A DNA stretch of 64,000 bases, from NCBI GenBank assembly GCA_016721315.1, contig JADKIL010000018.1, positions 57,056 to 121,055 on the forward strand, given 5' to 3'. The notes below the pieces were generated by a model. It ran no database searches, was not told the DNA's origin, and was given only the letters and a program-made list of their open reading frames with translations. This stretch comes from Candidatus Villigracilis vicinus (lineage in GTDB: Bacteria > Chloroflexota > Anaerolineae > Anaerolineales > Villigracilaceae). Of the stretch, positions 17,943 through 28,269 are shown one piece after another; the stretch's first letter is position 1, and each line of letters begins with the position of its first letter. The position numbers and the translations under genes were made by a program.

Positions 17943-20886
17943 TGACAAATCAAAAGATCTTTAAAAAGTCCGATCACTCCGAGAATGTAAACCGACAGAT
18001 TCGGAATGCATACAGCATCACTATCACATTGATGCTCGCTACATTACTCACTGTGGGTATATTCGCATACTTCGGTTTTACATACAACCTGCCGCAATTA
18101 TTCATTACCACTGGCACATTAGTGGTGACTTTTTTCTTTGATTTCTATCTGCTTTTCTTGATTTCGCGCAATAAAAAGAATCTCGCCATGATGTTGGTCA
18201 TCTCGACCTTCATGTTAAACGTGGCGACTGTCCCATTCATTGCACAGGGATTTGGATTTATTATTGCGGTTTCCATCATGCTGGTGATCTTGGCGGTCGT
18301 TGGATTGACACTTGATTCTTCCTATTCAACATCCGGTATTGCACTGGCAATTATATCTGGGGTTATTGTGATCCTGCTCGACAACCAACTTGGTACTGGG
18401 CGCATCCGTGTTCTTGAGTTGGAACGTCTTACGCCTTTAATATTGATCATCATAGCAATCCCAATTTCGATCATCCTGATACGGGAGTTCAACCATTTCA
18501 GCCTGCAATCGAAGATCACATTAGGTATCCTTTTAACCGGCGGTATAACGGTTGCAACTCTTGTGGCATTCGGTGTAAACCGGGTTAATTTCATCAACAC
18601 ATTCCTGCAAAACAAATACCAAGCCAATATCACCAAAAAGTTGGAATCCGAGATATCAAACACTATCAACTCAGAAGCAAACGAGATCAAAAATCTACTG
18701 ACTGAAATACAAAATGATACTCAATCTCTGGCAAGGTATCGCTCCAACATAGAGAATCAACAATTGTTGTTACCAAATGGCACATACTGGAATGCAACGG
18801 AGAATGTATTCCAACTGCCAGGCGGGCAGTTAGGGAACAAAGACTCTGCTATATCTTCCATTTACATACCGAACACGATTCCATTCTCTGAGGCATTGGC
18901 AGCTGACTTAAACGCAAGTATCAATCTCGACCTGCTTGCACCCGGGGTTCTCGAATCGCACCCGGAAGTTGCTGCAATTTATTTTATTAGCGACCTCGGC
19001 TATACCGTTTACTATCCAAATATCAATCTTGCGGCCAACGTGCCGCCCGACTTCGACCCAACACAACAACCGTTCTTCACCATTGCCGAACCAGCAAACG
19101 ACCCTGAAAAACTTCCGCGTTGGACGCGCCCTTATCAAGACCCGGCAGGAGCTGGTTTGATCGTGACGGTATCTGTGCCAGTTTATGACGGAAATAAATT
19201 CGAAGGTGTAATGAGCGTCGATATACAGCTGGACCGCGTCACCCAGATCATTTCCCAGATCAAGATTGGAGATGTAGGCATTCCAATTCTTGTGGACGAG
19301 ACCGGAGTGATCCTCGCCATGTCAGAGGAAGGGTATACGTTCTTTGGGCTGGAGCCTGAAGTTGTACCATTCAACGAATCGCCCAAGCAGACACTTTTCG
19401 ATAGCAGCACATCCGATCTACAGGAAGTGATTCTTCAGATAATCAGGGCTGAATCAGGGATTTCGAAATTTTCTGTGGGCGGGGTAGAGAATTACCTTTC
19501 CACAACTGCACTGGAAGTACCGGGGTACAAGCTGGCTTTCATTGCTCCAGTGAATGAATTGAACAAAGAGGTCACCGCACTGAACACCGAAGTCGAAGAG
19601 GAAGTTTCAAAAACGATTCAGAATATGTCGATCCTCCTGACTGTGCTGTTCATTGGTGCATTTATCGCAAGTCTTGCAGTTGGGCAAATCATTACCCGCC
19701 CACTGACGCGCCTCACCGAAACTGTTCAAGAGATTGCCGGGGGAAACTTCTCCTCACGCGCCATAGTGGAAACTGGTGACGAGACTGGCGTTCTTGCACA
19801 ATCCTTCAACACGATGGCTGAGCAATTAACCGAAACCCTGCAAGGTTTGGAAGACCGCATCACAGAACGAACCAACGAGCTAGAGAAACTAAGCCAGACC
19901 AATGCGTATCGCGCTTCTCTTTTTGAATCGATCTCGCGCATTTCGCGCATTATTAACAACACCCGAAGTCTGGAACAACTCCTGCCGCAGATCACCGAAA
20001 CCATTTCGTCGCAACTTGGTTTTTACCATGTAGGCATCTTTCTGGCAGATGTTCACAAGGAATACACTGTTCTCGTGGCGGCAAACAGCGAAGGCGGCAA
20101 AGCGATGCTAGCGCGAAATCACCGCCTCCGCATTGGCGAGACAGGCATTGTCGGGTATGTCTCTCAATCGGGCTCACCGCGCGTTGTGCTTGATGTAGAT
20201 CAAGATCTGATCTACTTTAATAATCCGGATCTTCCAGAAACACGTTCCGAAATCGCGCTGCCTCTTCAAAGTGGCTCAGAGATCATCGGCGCATTGGATG
20301 TGCAAAGTAAAACGACTAATGCATTTTCTGAGGAAGATGTTAACATTCTTTCGGTTCTGGCAGACCAGGTAAGTATTGCCATTCAAAACGCGCAATCCTT
20401 CCAAAACAGCCTGGAAGCACTCGAAAAAGCCGAACGGGCAGCAGCGCAACTAAGTGAACAGCAATGGAGCAACTTCCATATGAGTCAGTCATTAACTGCC
20501 TATCACTTTGATGGCGTTACCACCAGGAAGAAAAACCGAATCAAAAGATCCAATCAAATCACATTGCAATTCCGATCGTATTGCGTGGCATTCAGATCGG
20601 ATCATTGAAACTCAGCACAACAGACCCCGACCGAAAATGGGATAACAACGAAATTGCCATGGTACAGGCAACTGCCGAACGTACCGCGCTCGCCATTGAA
20701 ACCGCACGCCTCTTACAAGAAGCTCAAAAACGGGCATCCAAAGAACGCACCATCGGACAGATCTCCGCCAAGATCGGTAGCCTCGTAAACATCGAGAATA
20801 TTGTTCAAACCACCATCCAGGAACTGGGCGATACCCTACCCGGAACAGATGTAGCCATTCAATTTACATCAGGTACTAACGGGTAA
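17942..20886 (+). CDS. Membrane receptor H: multi-span region plus Cache sensor, HAMP, two GAFs (one frameshift)
   Basis: The most elaborate N-terminus of the series: about five or six membrane helices (residues ~23-185), then another helix, a Cache-type extracytoplasmic domain (VYYPNINLAANVPPDFD; RPYQDPAGAGLIVTVSVPVYD), a membrane helix (~19,630-19,690), HAMP, coiled coil, full GAF and short GAF. The frame breaks inside the short GAF near 20,515-20,530 and resumes with NHIAIPIVLRGIQIGSLKL through to 20,886, so this is one ~980-residue protein. The break does not remove conserved sequence, which favours a sequencing error. The end carries the common tail (IGSLVNIENIVQTTIQELG). Twenty-four bases separate it from receptor I. 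Confidence 0.82.
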
Positions 20887-20910
20887 GTCCCGCCCAGGAG
20901 AATCCAAGCC

Positions 20911-22635
20911 ATGCTAAATAATTTTATAGATTTTTTTAGAAGCGAAGAAGATCAAGACCCGTCCTTTATTCGATTAACGCGGAATATCCTGCTGTCTGTG
21001 ATGGCGGTCAACCTTGCAGTCCTGCCTCTGGTTTCAGGGCTGCTCGGCGGCGAATCGCGAAACATCGTTGCGTTCATTATCCTCACAGCCTCTTTAATTA
21101 TAGAAGGCATTTCGCTGTACTTTACATATCAGGGAAATATCATTCTTGCGAAGGTTAGTGTACCGCTGACCTTGGTTGTGGCAATCACTGCCATTGCCTT
21201 AAACACCAACGGCGTTCGAGATACATCCTTTCTCGCCATTCCCGTGATTTTGACCGTATCTGCAATGCTTTTAGGCAGACGTTCATTAGCATTAGTCACA
21301 CCAGCAGTTGTAATCGCAGTTCTTATTGTCGCATACCAGGACCTAACAACGCATCGCATTCCCAGATCCATCGGCATTGACGATGCCATCATCGTTCCAA
21401 TCCTTATGGTTGCCAGTGCCGGAATCACCCATTTGTTGATCCAGCGGCTTAACGAAAGTATTGTCCGCGCACAGCAAAGCGAACAATCACAAAAACGGGA
21501 GAATGAGGAACTGCTTTCCCTGCGAGCCAGCCTCGAAGAAAGAGTGCAAGCAAGAACAGTCGAACTGGAATACGCAAATCAGACCACAGAAAAACGTGCG
21601 CGGCAATTCCGTGCAGTAACCCAGGTCATGAGCGCCGTTTCTACCATCCAGGCTCTCGATGAACTCCTCCCCCGCATCACACAGGTGATCGGAGAGCAAT
21701 TCAATGTATATCATGTTGGCGTATTTTTGCTTGATAACAAACGAGAGTACGCAGTTCTGCGCGCCGCCAACAGTGATGGTGGACAAAGAATGCTCGCACG
21801 CAAGCATGCCCTTTCTATTGGACAAACAGGTCTCGTAGGATTCGTGACTGCCACAGGGCAGGCGCGCATCGCGCTGGATGTTGGAGCAGATTCCATTTAC
21901 TTTGATAATCCTGACCTCCCAGACACTCACTCAGAAATTGCGCTGCCCTTACGTTACGCCGGGCAAGTCATTGGCGCTCTCGATGTCCAAAGTATCGAAG
22001 CGAATGCCTTTCAACCTGATGATGTCAATGCGCTCTCAACATTGGCAGATCAGGTCGCTGTTGCAATAAACAACGCCCTCACTATTGAAGAAGCACAAAA
22101 GGCGCTAGCAGAAGCCCAAAGTGCGATCGGTCAGGTAACCCAAGAAGCCTGGCAAGTGCTGCGCCCCGCCAAATTAGGGCTTGGTTTCAGTTATTCTGAT
22201 GCAGGCATAAAACCCTTACATCACCCCATCAACAACACCCAGGTAAATGAAGCCCTGCGAAAAGGAGAAACAACTCTCTCCAGTGACCCAGATCGGAAAT
22301 CCCGGCTTGCCATTCCCATTCGTCTGCGTGGACAGGTCATAGGCGTTATGCAATTAAGCACACGAAGTATCGGTCAATTCTCCGATGACGACGCAGATAT
22401 TGCCAATGCCGTCGCAGACCGTCTGTCACTTGCCATCGAAACTGCCACTCTCCTCCAATCCACCCAGCACCGTGCAGATATCGAAAAGATCACAGCGAAT
22501 ATCACCAGTCGTGTAAGTTCTTCTTCCCGCTTTGAAACCATTTTGCAAACCGCTGCTCAGGAACTTAGCCGGGCACTGGGGGGCTCGGAAGTTCTCGTTC
22601 AGATCGAACCCGATGCCTTGCAGATGTACAGTTAA
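20911..22635 (+). CDS. Membrane receptor I: multi-span membrane sensor plus two GAF domains
   Basis: A 574-residue protein with a purine-rich CAGGAG upstream of ATG 20911. Hydrophobic helices fill residues ~25-180. A coiled coil (LRASLEERVQARTVELEYA) precedes a full GAF (FNVYHVGVFLLDNKREYAVL; AANSDGGQRMLARKHALSIG; ADSIYFDNPDLPDTHSE), a short GAF with TQEAWQVL and IPIRLRGQVIGVMQL, and the shared tail (SSSRFETILQTAAQELSRAL). It differs from the D-K consensus in having H for R in DTHSE. No output domain is present. Confidence 0.88.
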   Translation: MLNNFIDFFRSEEDQDPSFIRLTRNILLSVMAVNLAVLPLVSGLLGGESRNIVAFIILTASLIIEGISLYFTYQGNIILAKVSVPLTLVVAITAIALNTNGVRDTSFLAIPVILTVSAMLLGRRSLALVTPAVVIAVLIVAYQDLTTHRIPRSIGIDDAIIVPILMVASAGITHLLIQRLNESIVRAQQSEQSQKRENEELLSLRASLEERVQARTVELEYANQTTEKRARQFRAVTQVMSAVSTIQALDELLPRITQVIGEQFNVYHVGVFLLDNKREYAVLRAANSDGGQRMLARKHALSIGQTGLVGFVTATGQARIALDVGADSIYFDNPDLPDTHSEIALPLRYAGQVIGALDVQSIEANAFQPDDVNALSTLADQVAVAINNALTIEEAQKALAEAQSAIGQVTQEAWQVLRPAKLGLGFSYSDAGIKPLHHPINNTQVNEALRKGETTLSSDPDRKSRLAIPIRLRGQVIGVMQLSTRSIGQFSDDDADIANAVADRLSLAIETATLLQSTQHRADIEKITANITSRVSSSSRFETILQTAAQELSRALGGSEVLVQIEPDALQMYS

Positions 22636-22668
22636 CCTTGATTACGGCATCATAAAAGAGATTTATTC

Positions 22669-24987
22669 ATGATAGATCAAACCAAACAAATGCCCTCAGA
22701 AGAGATCAACGACCTTGATGCGCCTCCAAGGACGAGTATTGGCTTTAAACTAACGCTGATCTCGGTCGGCTTACTGATGGTTGCATTTATTACCTTTTCA
22801 ATTCTGAGCATCCGTATCGGGCAGGACACACTGGTAACTACAGTGGAAGATGATCTGAAGATCAAAACTGTCGAAACGAACGAGTTAATTCGAAAAAAGT
22901 TATCAGAAGCTGAAACGATAGCTACCAATCTTGCAACGGCTGTCGAATCCAGCTCTTACTCTGAAAATGAGTTAAAACGGGTTATTCAAAATACTGTTAT
23001 CCGCAACGTGCAGATCTATGGCGCTACGGCAGGATTTGAACCTTACCAATTCAAGTCCAGTTCCTATTACTGGGCGCCTTATTACAACCGAACCCCAAAT
23101 AATGAAACGCAGCTTACCGAGCTGGGTGATTATGATTATTTTAGTCAGGAATGGTATTTCCTCCCAAAACGAACCCTCGAACCCACTTTATCTCCGCCAT
23201 ATCGCAACAAGAGTCGTGGTGATGTTTGGATCGCGACCTGGAGCATTCCGTTTTTGGATCGCAACAATAAACTGAAAGGTGTTGCGGCTGTCGATATTGA
23301 ATTTTCCAAAATTCAGGATATCTTTTTAAATCTAAAATTTGGGCAAAGCGGATATGCATTTCTAATCGATTCAAATGGCACAATCCTTGGCATGGGCGAA
23401 GGGGGAGGCGCATACGAACCAATGATCGATTCGATGTTCGCTCTTGCCAATACCGGTGCTTCAAACGATTGGCTGGAATTGGTCAACAAAATGACCGATG
23501 GAGAGACCGGCTTCGTAGAAGCTTTGGATAGAAAAGGCGACCCCATGTATGTTTCATATGCGCCGGTAGGGTTGAATACTGGTTGGTCGCTCGCCCTTGT
23601 GTACCCTCGCGAAGAAGTCATTCAACAAACACGCCAATTGCAGACGACCTTGACCGGGTACAGCTTCCTGCTTGCGCTCATTTTCGGTTTTATTATTTTC
23701 TACTTTACCCGAAGTATCACCACACCACTTCAAAAGCTAACCCGTGTGGCTGAAGAGATATCGAATGGTAATCTTCAAGTCACGGCACCAGTCGAATCAC
23801 TTGACGAAGTGGGCACCCTTGCAGAAACAATTAACCGCATGACCGAGCAGCTGCAAGACACGTACAACAATCTGGAAAGGCGCATCACAGAACGCACAGT
23901 GGATCTGGAAATCTCCCGCCGTCAAACAGAAGCACGCGCTTCCCAATTGCTCGATATCGGCGAGATCACAAAAACAATCAACAGCGAGCAGGAATTGGGA
24001 ATTCTCCTCCCACTGATTACCCGGCTGGTCAGTGAGCGTTTTAATTTTTACCACGTGGGCATTTTCCTGCTGGATGATTCAAATCAATATGCCATTTTGC
24101 AAGCAGCAAACAGCCTTGGTGGGCAAAATATGATGGCACGTGGACACAAACTCAAGGTCGGTGAGAGCGGTATCGTAGGTTTTGTCGCCAAAGCAGGCGT
24201 TGCCCGAATCAGTTTGGATGTAGGTCAGGATGCGGTCTTCTTCAACAATCCAGATCTTCCCACCACTCGCTCTGAAGTGGCGTTCCCACTAAAGACTCGC
24301 GAAAAGATCATTGGCGTTCTGGATGTGCAAAGCGAAAAACCTGGCGCCTTTACGAACGAAGATATAAATGTCTTTAGTATTCTGGCAGATCAAGTTGCGA
24401 TCGCGATCGACAATACCAAACTCCTTGAGCAAACTCAACGGGCATTGGACGAAGCCCAATCTGCCTATCTTAAAAACCTGCAAGAAGGTTGGAAGAATTT
24501 CGGACAGGAAGAAAATATGGTTGGTTATTTCCAAACCATGAGCGGCGGCAAAAAATTATCCCGCCCCATGAACACGGATGAAATCACCCAGGCAATGTTC
24601 CGTGGTGAAGTTTTAGTTTTTCATGCTGATGGAAAGACGGACGATCCAACTCTGGTTGTTCCGATCAAACTTCGCGATCAGGTCATAGGCGTCATGCGCA
24701 TCAAGTCGCCTTCACGCGAACGTCAATGGAGTACAAGCGAGATTAATCTCACAGAAGCTGTATCTGAACGGCTCTCGCTTGCATTGGAAAACGCACGTCT
24801 CATTCAAGAATCGCAGCGGCAGGTCATCAAAGAGCAGGCGATCAGCGAGATTACCGGCAAAATCGGTTCATCCATCAATCTCGACAATGTCCTGCTCACC
24901 GCTGTTGAGGAATTGGGGCGCTCCATCCCCGGCTCAGAAGTGACCATTACAATTAAAAATGAGAAGTTGAATGACGGTAACCAATAA
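22669..24987 (+). CDS. Membrane receptor J: double-Cache sensor, HAMP, two GAF domains
   Basis: A 772-residue paralogue of receptor F. A membrane helix at ~28-50 is followed by a dCache_1-type domain with YDYFSQEWYFLPKRT, SPPYRNKSRGDVWIATWS and GVAAVDIEF, a second helix near residues 330-350, HAMP (LDEVGTLAETINRMTEQL), coiled coil with ERRITERTVDLE, a full GAF (FNFYHVGIFLLDDSNQYAIL; AANSLGGQNMMARGHKLKVG), a short GAF (LQEGWKNFGQEENMVGYF; VPIKLRDQVIGVMRI) and the tail. Upstream AAAGAGA is a weak ribosome site. Its stop is 10 bases before the preferred start of receptor K. No output domain. Confidence 0.9.
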   Translation: MIDQTKQMPSEEINDLDAPPRTSIGFKLTLISVGLLMVAFITFSILSIRIGQDTLVTTVEDDLKIKTVETNELIRKKLSEAETIATNLATAVESSSYSENELKRVIQNTVIRNVQIYGATAGFEPYQFKSSSYYWAPYYNRTPNNETQLTELGDYDYFSQEWYFLPKRTLEPTLSPPYRNKSRGDVWIATWSIPFLDRNNKLKGVAAVDIEFSKIQDIFLNLKFGQSGYAFLIDSNGTILGMGEGGGAYEPMIDSMFALANTGASNDWLELVNKMTDGETGFVEALDRKGDPMYVSYAPVGLNTGWSLALVYPREEVIQQTRQLQTTLTGYSFLLALIFGFIIFYFTRSITTPLQKLTRVAEEISNGNLQVTAPVESLDEVGTLAETINRMTEQLQDTYNNLERRITERTVDLEISRRQTEARASQLLDIGEITKTINSEQELGILLPLITRLVSERFNFYHVGIFLLDDSNQYAILQAANSLGGQNMMARGHKLKVGESGIVGFVAKAGVARISLDVGQDAVFFNNPDLPTTRSEVAFPLKTREKIIGVLDVQSEKPGAFTNEDINVFSILADQVAIAIDNTKLLEQTQRALDEAQSAYLKNLQEGWKNFGQEENMVGYFQTMSGGKKLSRPMNTDEITQAMFRGEVLVFHADGKTDDPTLVVPIKLRDQVIGVMRIKSPSRERQWSTSEINLTEAVSERLSLALENARLIQESQRQVIKEQAISEITGKIGSSINLDNVLLTAVEELGRSIPGSEVTITIKNEKLNDGNQ

Positions 24988-24997
24988 GGAACGAGGC

Positions 24998-27467
24998 ATG
25001 AAACTGCGATCTTCCATTCAAGATTTGCTTACAAACTCCGTGCTCAGACGGCTCAACTTACGCGCCAAATTGACACTCGGCAACCTGGCGATTACGTTTC
25101 TCGTTGTGATCGTCATGGGTACGTACGTATATTTGCGTATCCAGGAAGCGAGCACCCAGCTCATAGCAAGTGTGGAGGAGAATGCCCGCGCCAGAGCAGA
25201 AGAAGATCTTCAAAGTGCGAACCGTGAACAGGCGGCATTTTTGGAAAGTTTCTTTGAAAACATGAGCCGGAATACGCTAGTTGCGGCAGCCTCTGTTCAG
25301 AATATATTGGAAGATGATCAACTTGAAAACAGTTCATATTGGGATGCGGAAACTCAGTTAATTCGTCTGGCATCCGGCAGCTGGGACAACGCCAACACGG
25401 AAACGGCATCTGTTTTCATTCCTTCTGATGTCATCCTGACTAGTTCACTTGTCAGAAAACTAAATCTTTTAAAGCACTCAGAGCTTGTGTTTCCATCGAT
25501 GTTAAAAGGCAGCCCTGATATCGTTGCCATCTATTTTGGAGGGCAAAACAAAGAAACTTTTATTATCCAAACATAGATCTTGCAAATATTGTTCCGCCTG
25601 ATTTCGATGTAACTGGGCGACAATGGTATGTCGCTGCAAACCCTGATAACAACCTACAGAACTCCGTCGTATGGTCTGCTCCTTACCAAGATGCAGCGCT
25701 AAATGGGCTGGTAATAACGACAAGTGCGCCGGTAATTGATTCCAAGCGGGAATTTCAGGGTGTTACAGCCATGGACGTACAAATCACCGGTATTATCGAC
25801 TTTGTAGCCAATTCGCAGGTTGGTGAAAACGGATATGCTTTTTTGATTGACAGCAACAACCGCATGATCTCCTGCCTGAACAAGGTTTTATAGATTTTGC
25901 CATAACAGACGAAAATGCGAAACTCAGCGCGATCATGGATCCTGCAGTCCTCACCTCAGCTTCTCCAGAACTGCTGGAAATTATGGATGCCATCAAATCC
26001 AAGGATAATGGTATTTTTTCCATCATCCTAAACGGCAGCGAACGACATGTTGCATTCTACAAAGTTCAGCAAGTGCAATACAAGCTAATTTACATCATAC
26101 CGTCTGAAGAATTATTTTCAGGCAGGGCGGCGATCGCCGATCAAATATCGAGGGAAACCAGAACCACGATCAACTTCAGCCTGTTGCTGATTGCTATGGT
26201 TTTTGTTTTAGCCGCAGCTGCATCCTTTTCCATTAGCAACTTCTTTACCTCCCCTCTACAAACTTTGAACCAGTCAGCAGGCGAAATCATTAAAGGAAAT
26301 TTCAATACCAGAGTAAATGTTACATCCGGTGACGAACTGGAAACTCTGGCTATCACCTTAAATACCATGACAGATACTGTCAAAGACCTGATCTTCTCCC
26401 TTGAGCAACGCGTATTAGACAGGACTGCTGAACTACAAAAAGCTAACAATGAAGGTGAACGCCGCGGAAAGCAATACGAAGCGATTGCCAAGGTAGCGCA
26501 AGCTATTACAACTCAAAAGAACTTGAAGGAACTCCTCCCGCAGGTCGCTGCAGTGATCAGTGAACAATTTGGGTTCTATCATGTAGGCATCTTCCTCAAC
26601 GACGCCATGAATAAGTATGCTGTATTGGCAGCCGCCAACAGTGAAGGCGGCAGAAAAATGCTTCGACGCGGGCATCAATTAAAGGTTGGGGCACAGGGCA
26701 TCGTGGGGTATGCGACCGGTACAAAGAAACCGCGCATTGCTTTGAGCGTGGGTGATGATGCTGTCTATTTCAACAACCCCGATTTACCTGAAACACAATC
26801 TGAATTGGCTTTGCCCTTGCTCGAAGCAGGGAATGTACTAGGCGCCCTAGATGTTCAAAGCCGCGAATCAAACGCCTTTTCAAACGAAGACCTTGAAGCT
26901 CTGTCAATCCTCGCTGAATTGGTAAGTATCGCCATCCAGAACGCAAAACTATATGAACAAATGGACAGATCGTTGGCAGAGGCGGAAGCAGCTTCACGGC
27001 GATTCTTCCGCGAAAATTGGAATCGCCTTGCAGAAGAGTTTAAAATAAGCGGATACCGGTATACTGCCGGTGGAACAACGCCGCTTTCATCTTCAAATGA
27101 GTCCATTGAAATGACAACAGGCAATACTGACCACAAGCAGGTCATGGTCCCAATCATCATGCGCGGGCAGGAAATCGGCGAACTTTCAGTGATTGTCCCC
27201 AAAGATGAGAGTATCAAGTCAGACCAAATGGATATCATTAGAGCTGTGGCTGACCGTGTGGCAGTTATTGCCGAAAATGCCCGTCTTTTCGATGAAACCA
27301 CCCGGCGCGCCGAACGTGAACGGCTTGTCACAGACATCTCCACCAAGATCCGCAGCACCAACGATCCCCAAGCCATGATCGAAACCGCCATCCGTGAACT
27401 CCGCGATGCCCTGAAAGTATCACGAGTGGAAGTCATTCCACAAAAGAAAAAATCGCCGGATGTATAA
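24998..27467 (+). CDS. Membrane receptor K: Cache sensor, HAMP, two GAFs (two frameshifts)
   Basis: Three frames make one ~820-residue receptor closely related to receptor H. ATG 24998 follows AAGGAACGAGG. The first frame ends near 25,576; the sensor resumes as YYPNIDLANIVPPDFD (matching VYYPNINLAANVPPDFD in H) if one T is restored to the T run at 25,557-25,561. A second break near 25,875-25,885 restores LPEQGFIDFAITDENAKL. The rest encodes the second membrane helix, HAMP, coiled coil, full GAF (FGFYHVGIFLNDAMNKYAVL; AANSEGGRKMLRRGHQLKVG), short GAF and tail. Both breaks are single-base and one is in a homopolymer, so sequencing error is likelier than a real pseudogene. Last receptor before the ParA gene. 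Confidence 0.8.
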
Positions 27468-27479
27468 ACGAGGAACTCC

Positions 27480-28269
27480 ATGATAAAAACTATTGCTGTA
27501 TCCAATGAAAAAGGCGGCGTTGCTAAAACGACCACGGCTCTTTCTCTTGGCGCCGCCCTGGCAGAACTAGGTAACCGTGTCCTGCTTTATAGACCTCGAC
27601 GCGCAGGCAAACCTCACGCTTGCTTTGGGCATGGAACCAGGCGAAGCCGAACTGACCTCGAGCAACATCATGCTCGACAATGAACTTATAAGCAGGGTCA
27701 TGCGAAAAACCGAGATCGATAACCTGGATCTTATCCCATCCAGCTCACGCATCGAAACCTCGGAGCAATTTTTTACCCGTCCGCACCAACTACACCACCA
27801 TTTTACAGCGCGCCATTCAATCCTCATCACCACATGACTACATTATCCTGGATTGCCCGCCAGCGCTGGGCGCTATCACGCGCAATGCTCTTGCCGCCGC
27901 GAACTTGCTCTTGATTCCCACTCAGGCAGAGTATTTCTCAGCATATGCCTTACGCAACATGATGGCACTCATCCGCAGAACACGTGAAGTGGATAACCCC
28001 AATTTGTCTTACCGTATCCTCGTTACCATGCTGGATCGCCGCAACCGCACACACCGCAATATCCACGAACAACTTCGCGCCACATTCGGCACAGGCGTAT
28101 TCAACACCGTTATCGAATTAGACACCAAACTTAGAGAAAGCCCAATCGCCGGACAACCTATCACGCATTACAAAACCGCTGCGCGCGGCTCCACGCAATA
28201 TCGCGTTCTCGCCCAGGAACTCAGCCAAAGGTCCAAAAAGAGACGCCTCTACCGGCAAATCCGCCGGAA
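27480..28269 (+). CDS. ParA/Soj-type ATPase at the end of the receptor series (frameshifted)
   Basis: A Walker-type partition ATPase in several frames. The deviant Walker A is EKGGVAKTTTALSLG (residues ~9-23). The Walker A' region FIDLDAQANLTLALGMEPG appears after a frame change near 27,585. After another change near 27,780-27,830 the frame reads DYIILDCPPALGAITRNA (Walker B and switch) and ends with the ParA-family YRVLAQEL region. About three single-base breaks occur. It starts 12 bases after receptor K, so it belongs to the same transcription unit. ParA-like ATPases position chromosomes, plasmids or, as ParC/PpfA, chemoreceptor clusters; here positioning a receptor array is an inference from context. 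A Pro/Ala/Thr-rich stretch follows in the frame that continues into the histidine kinase. Confidence 0.82.

Noticed and set aside
1924..27467. Receptors A-K as histidine kinases or chemoreceptors
   Set aside because: No HisKA, HATPase, MCP signalling hairpin, GGDEF, EAL or cyclase motif is present in any of them.
24998..27467. Programmed frameshifting or gene decay in receptors D, H and K
   Set aside because: Breaks fall at different places in each paralogue, one in a T run, and the protein continues without loss; single-base sequencing error is simpler.
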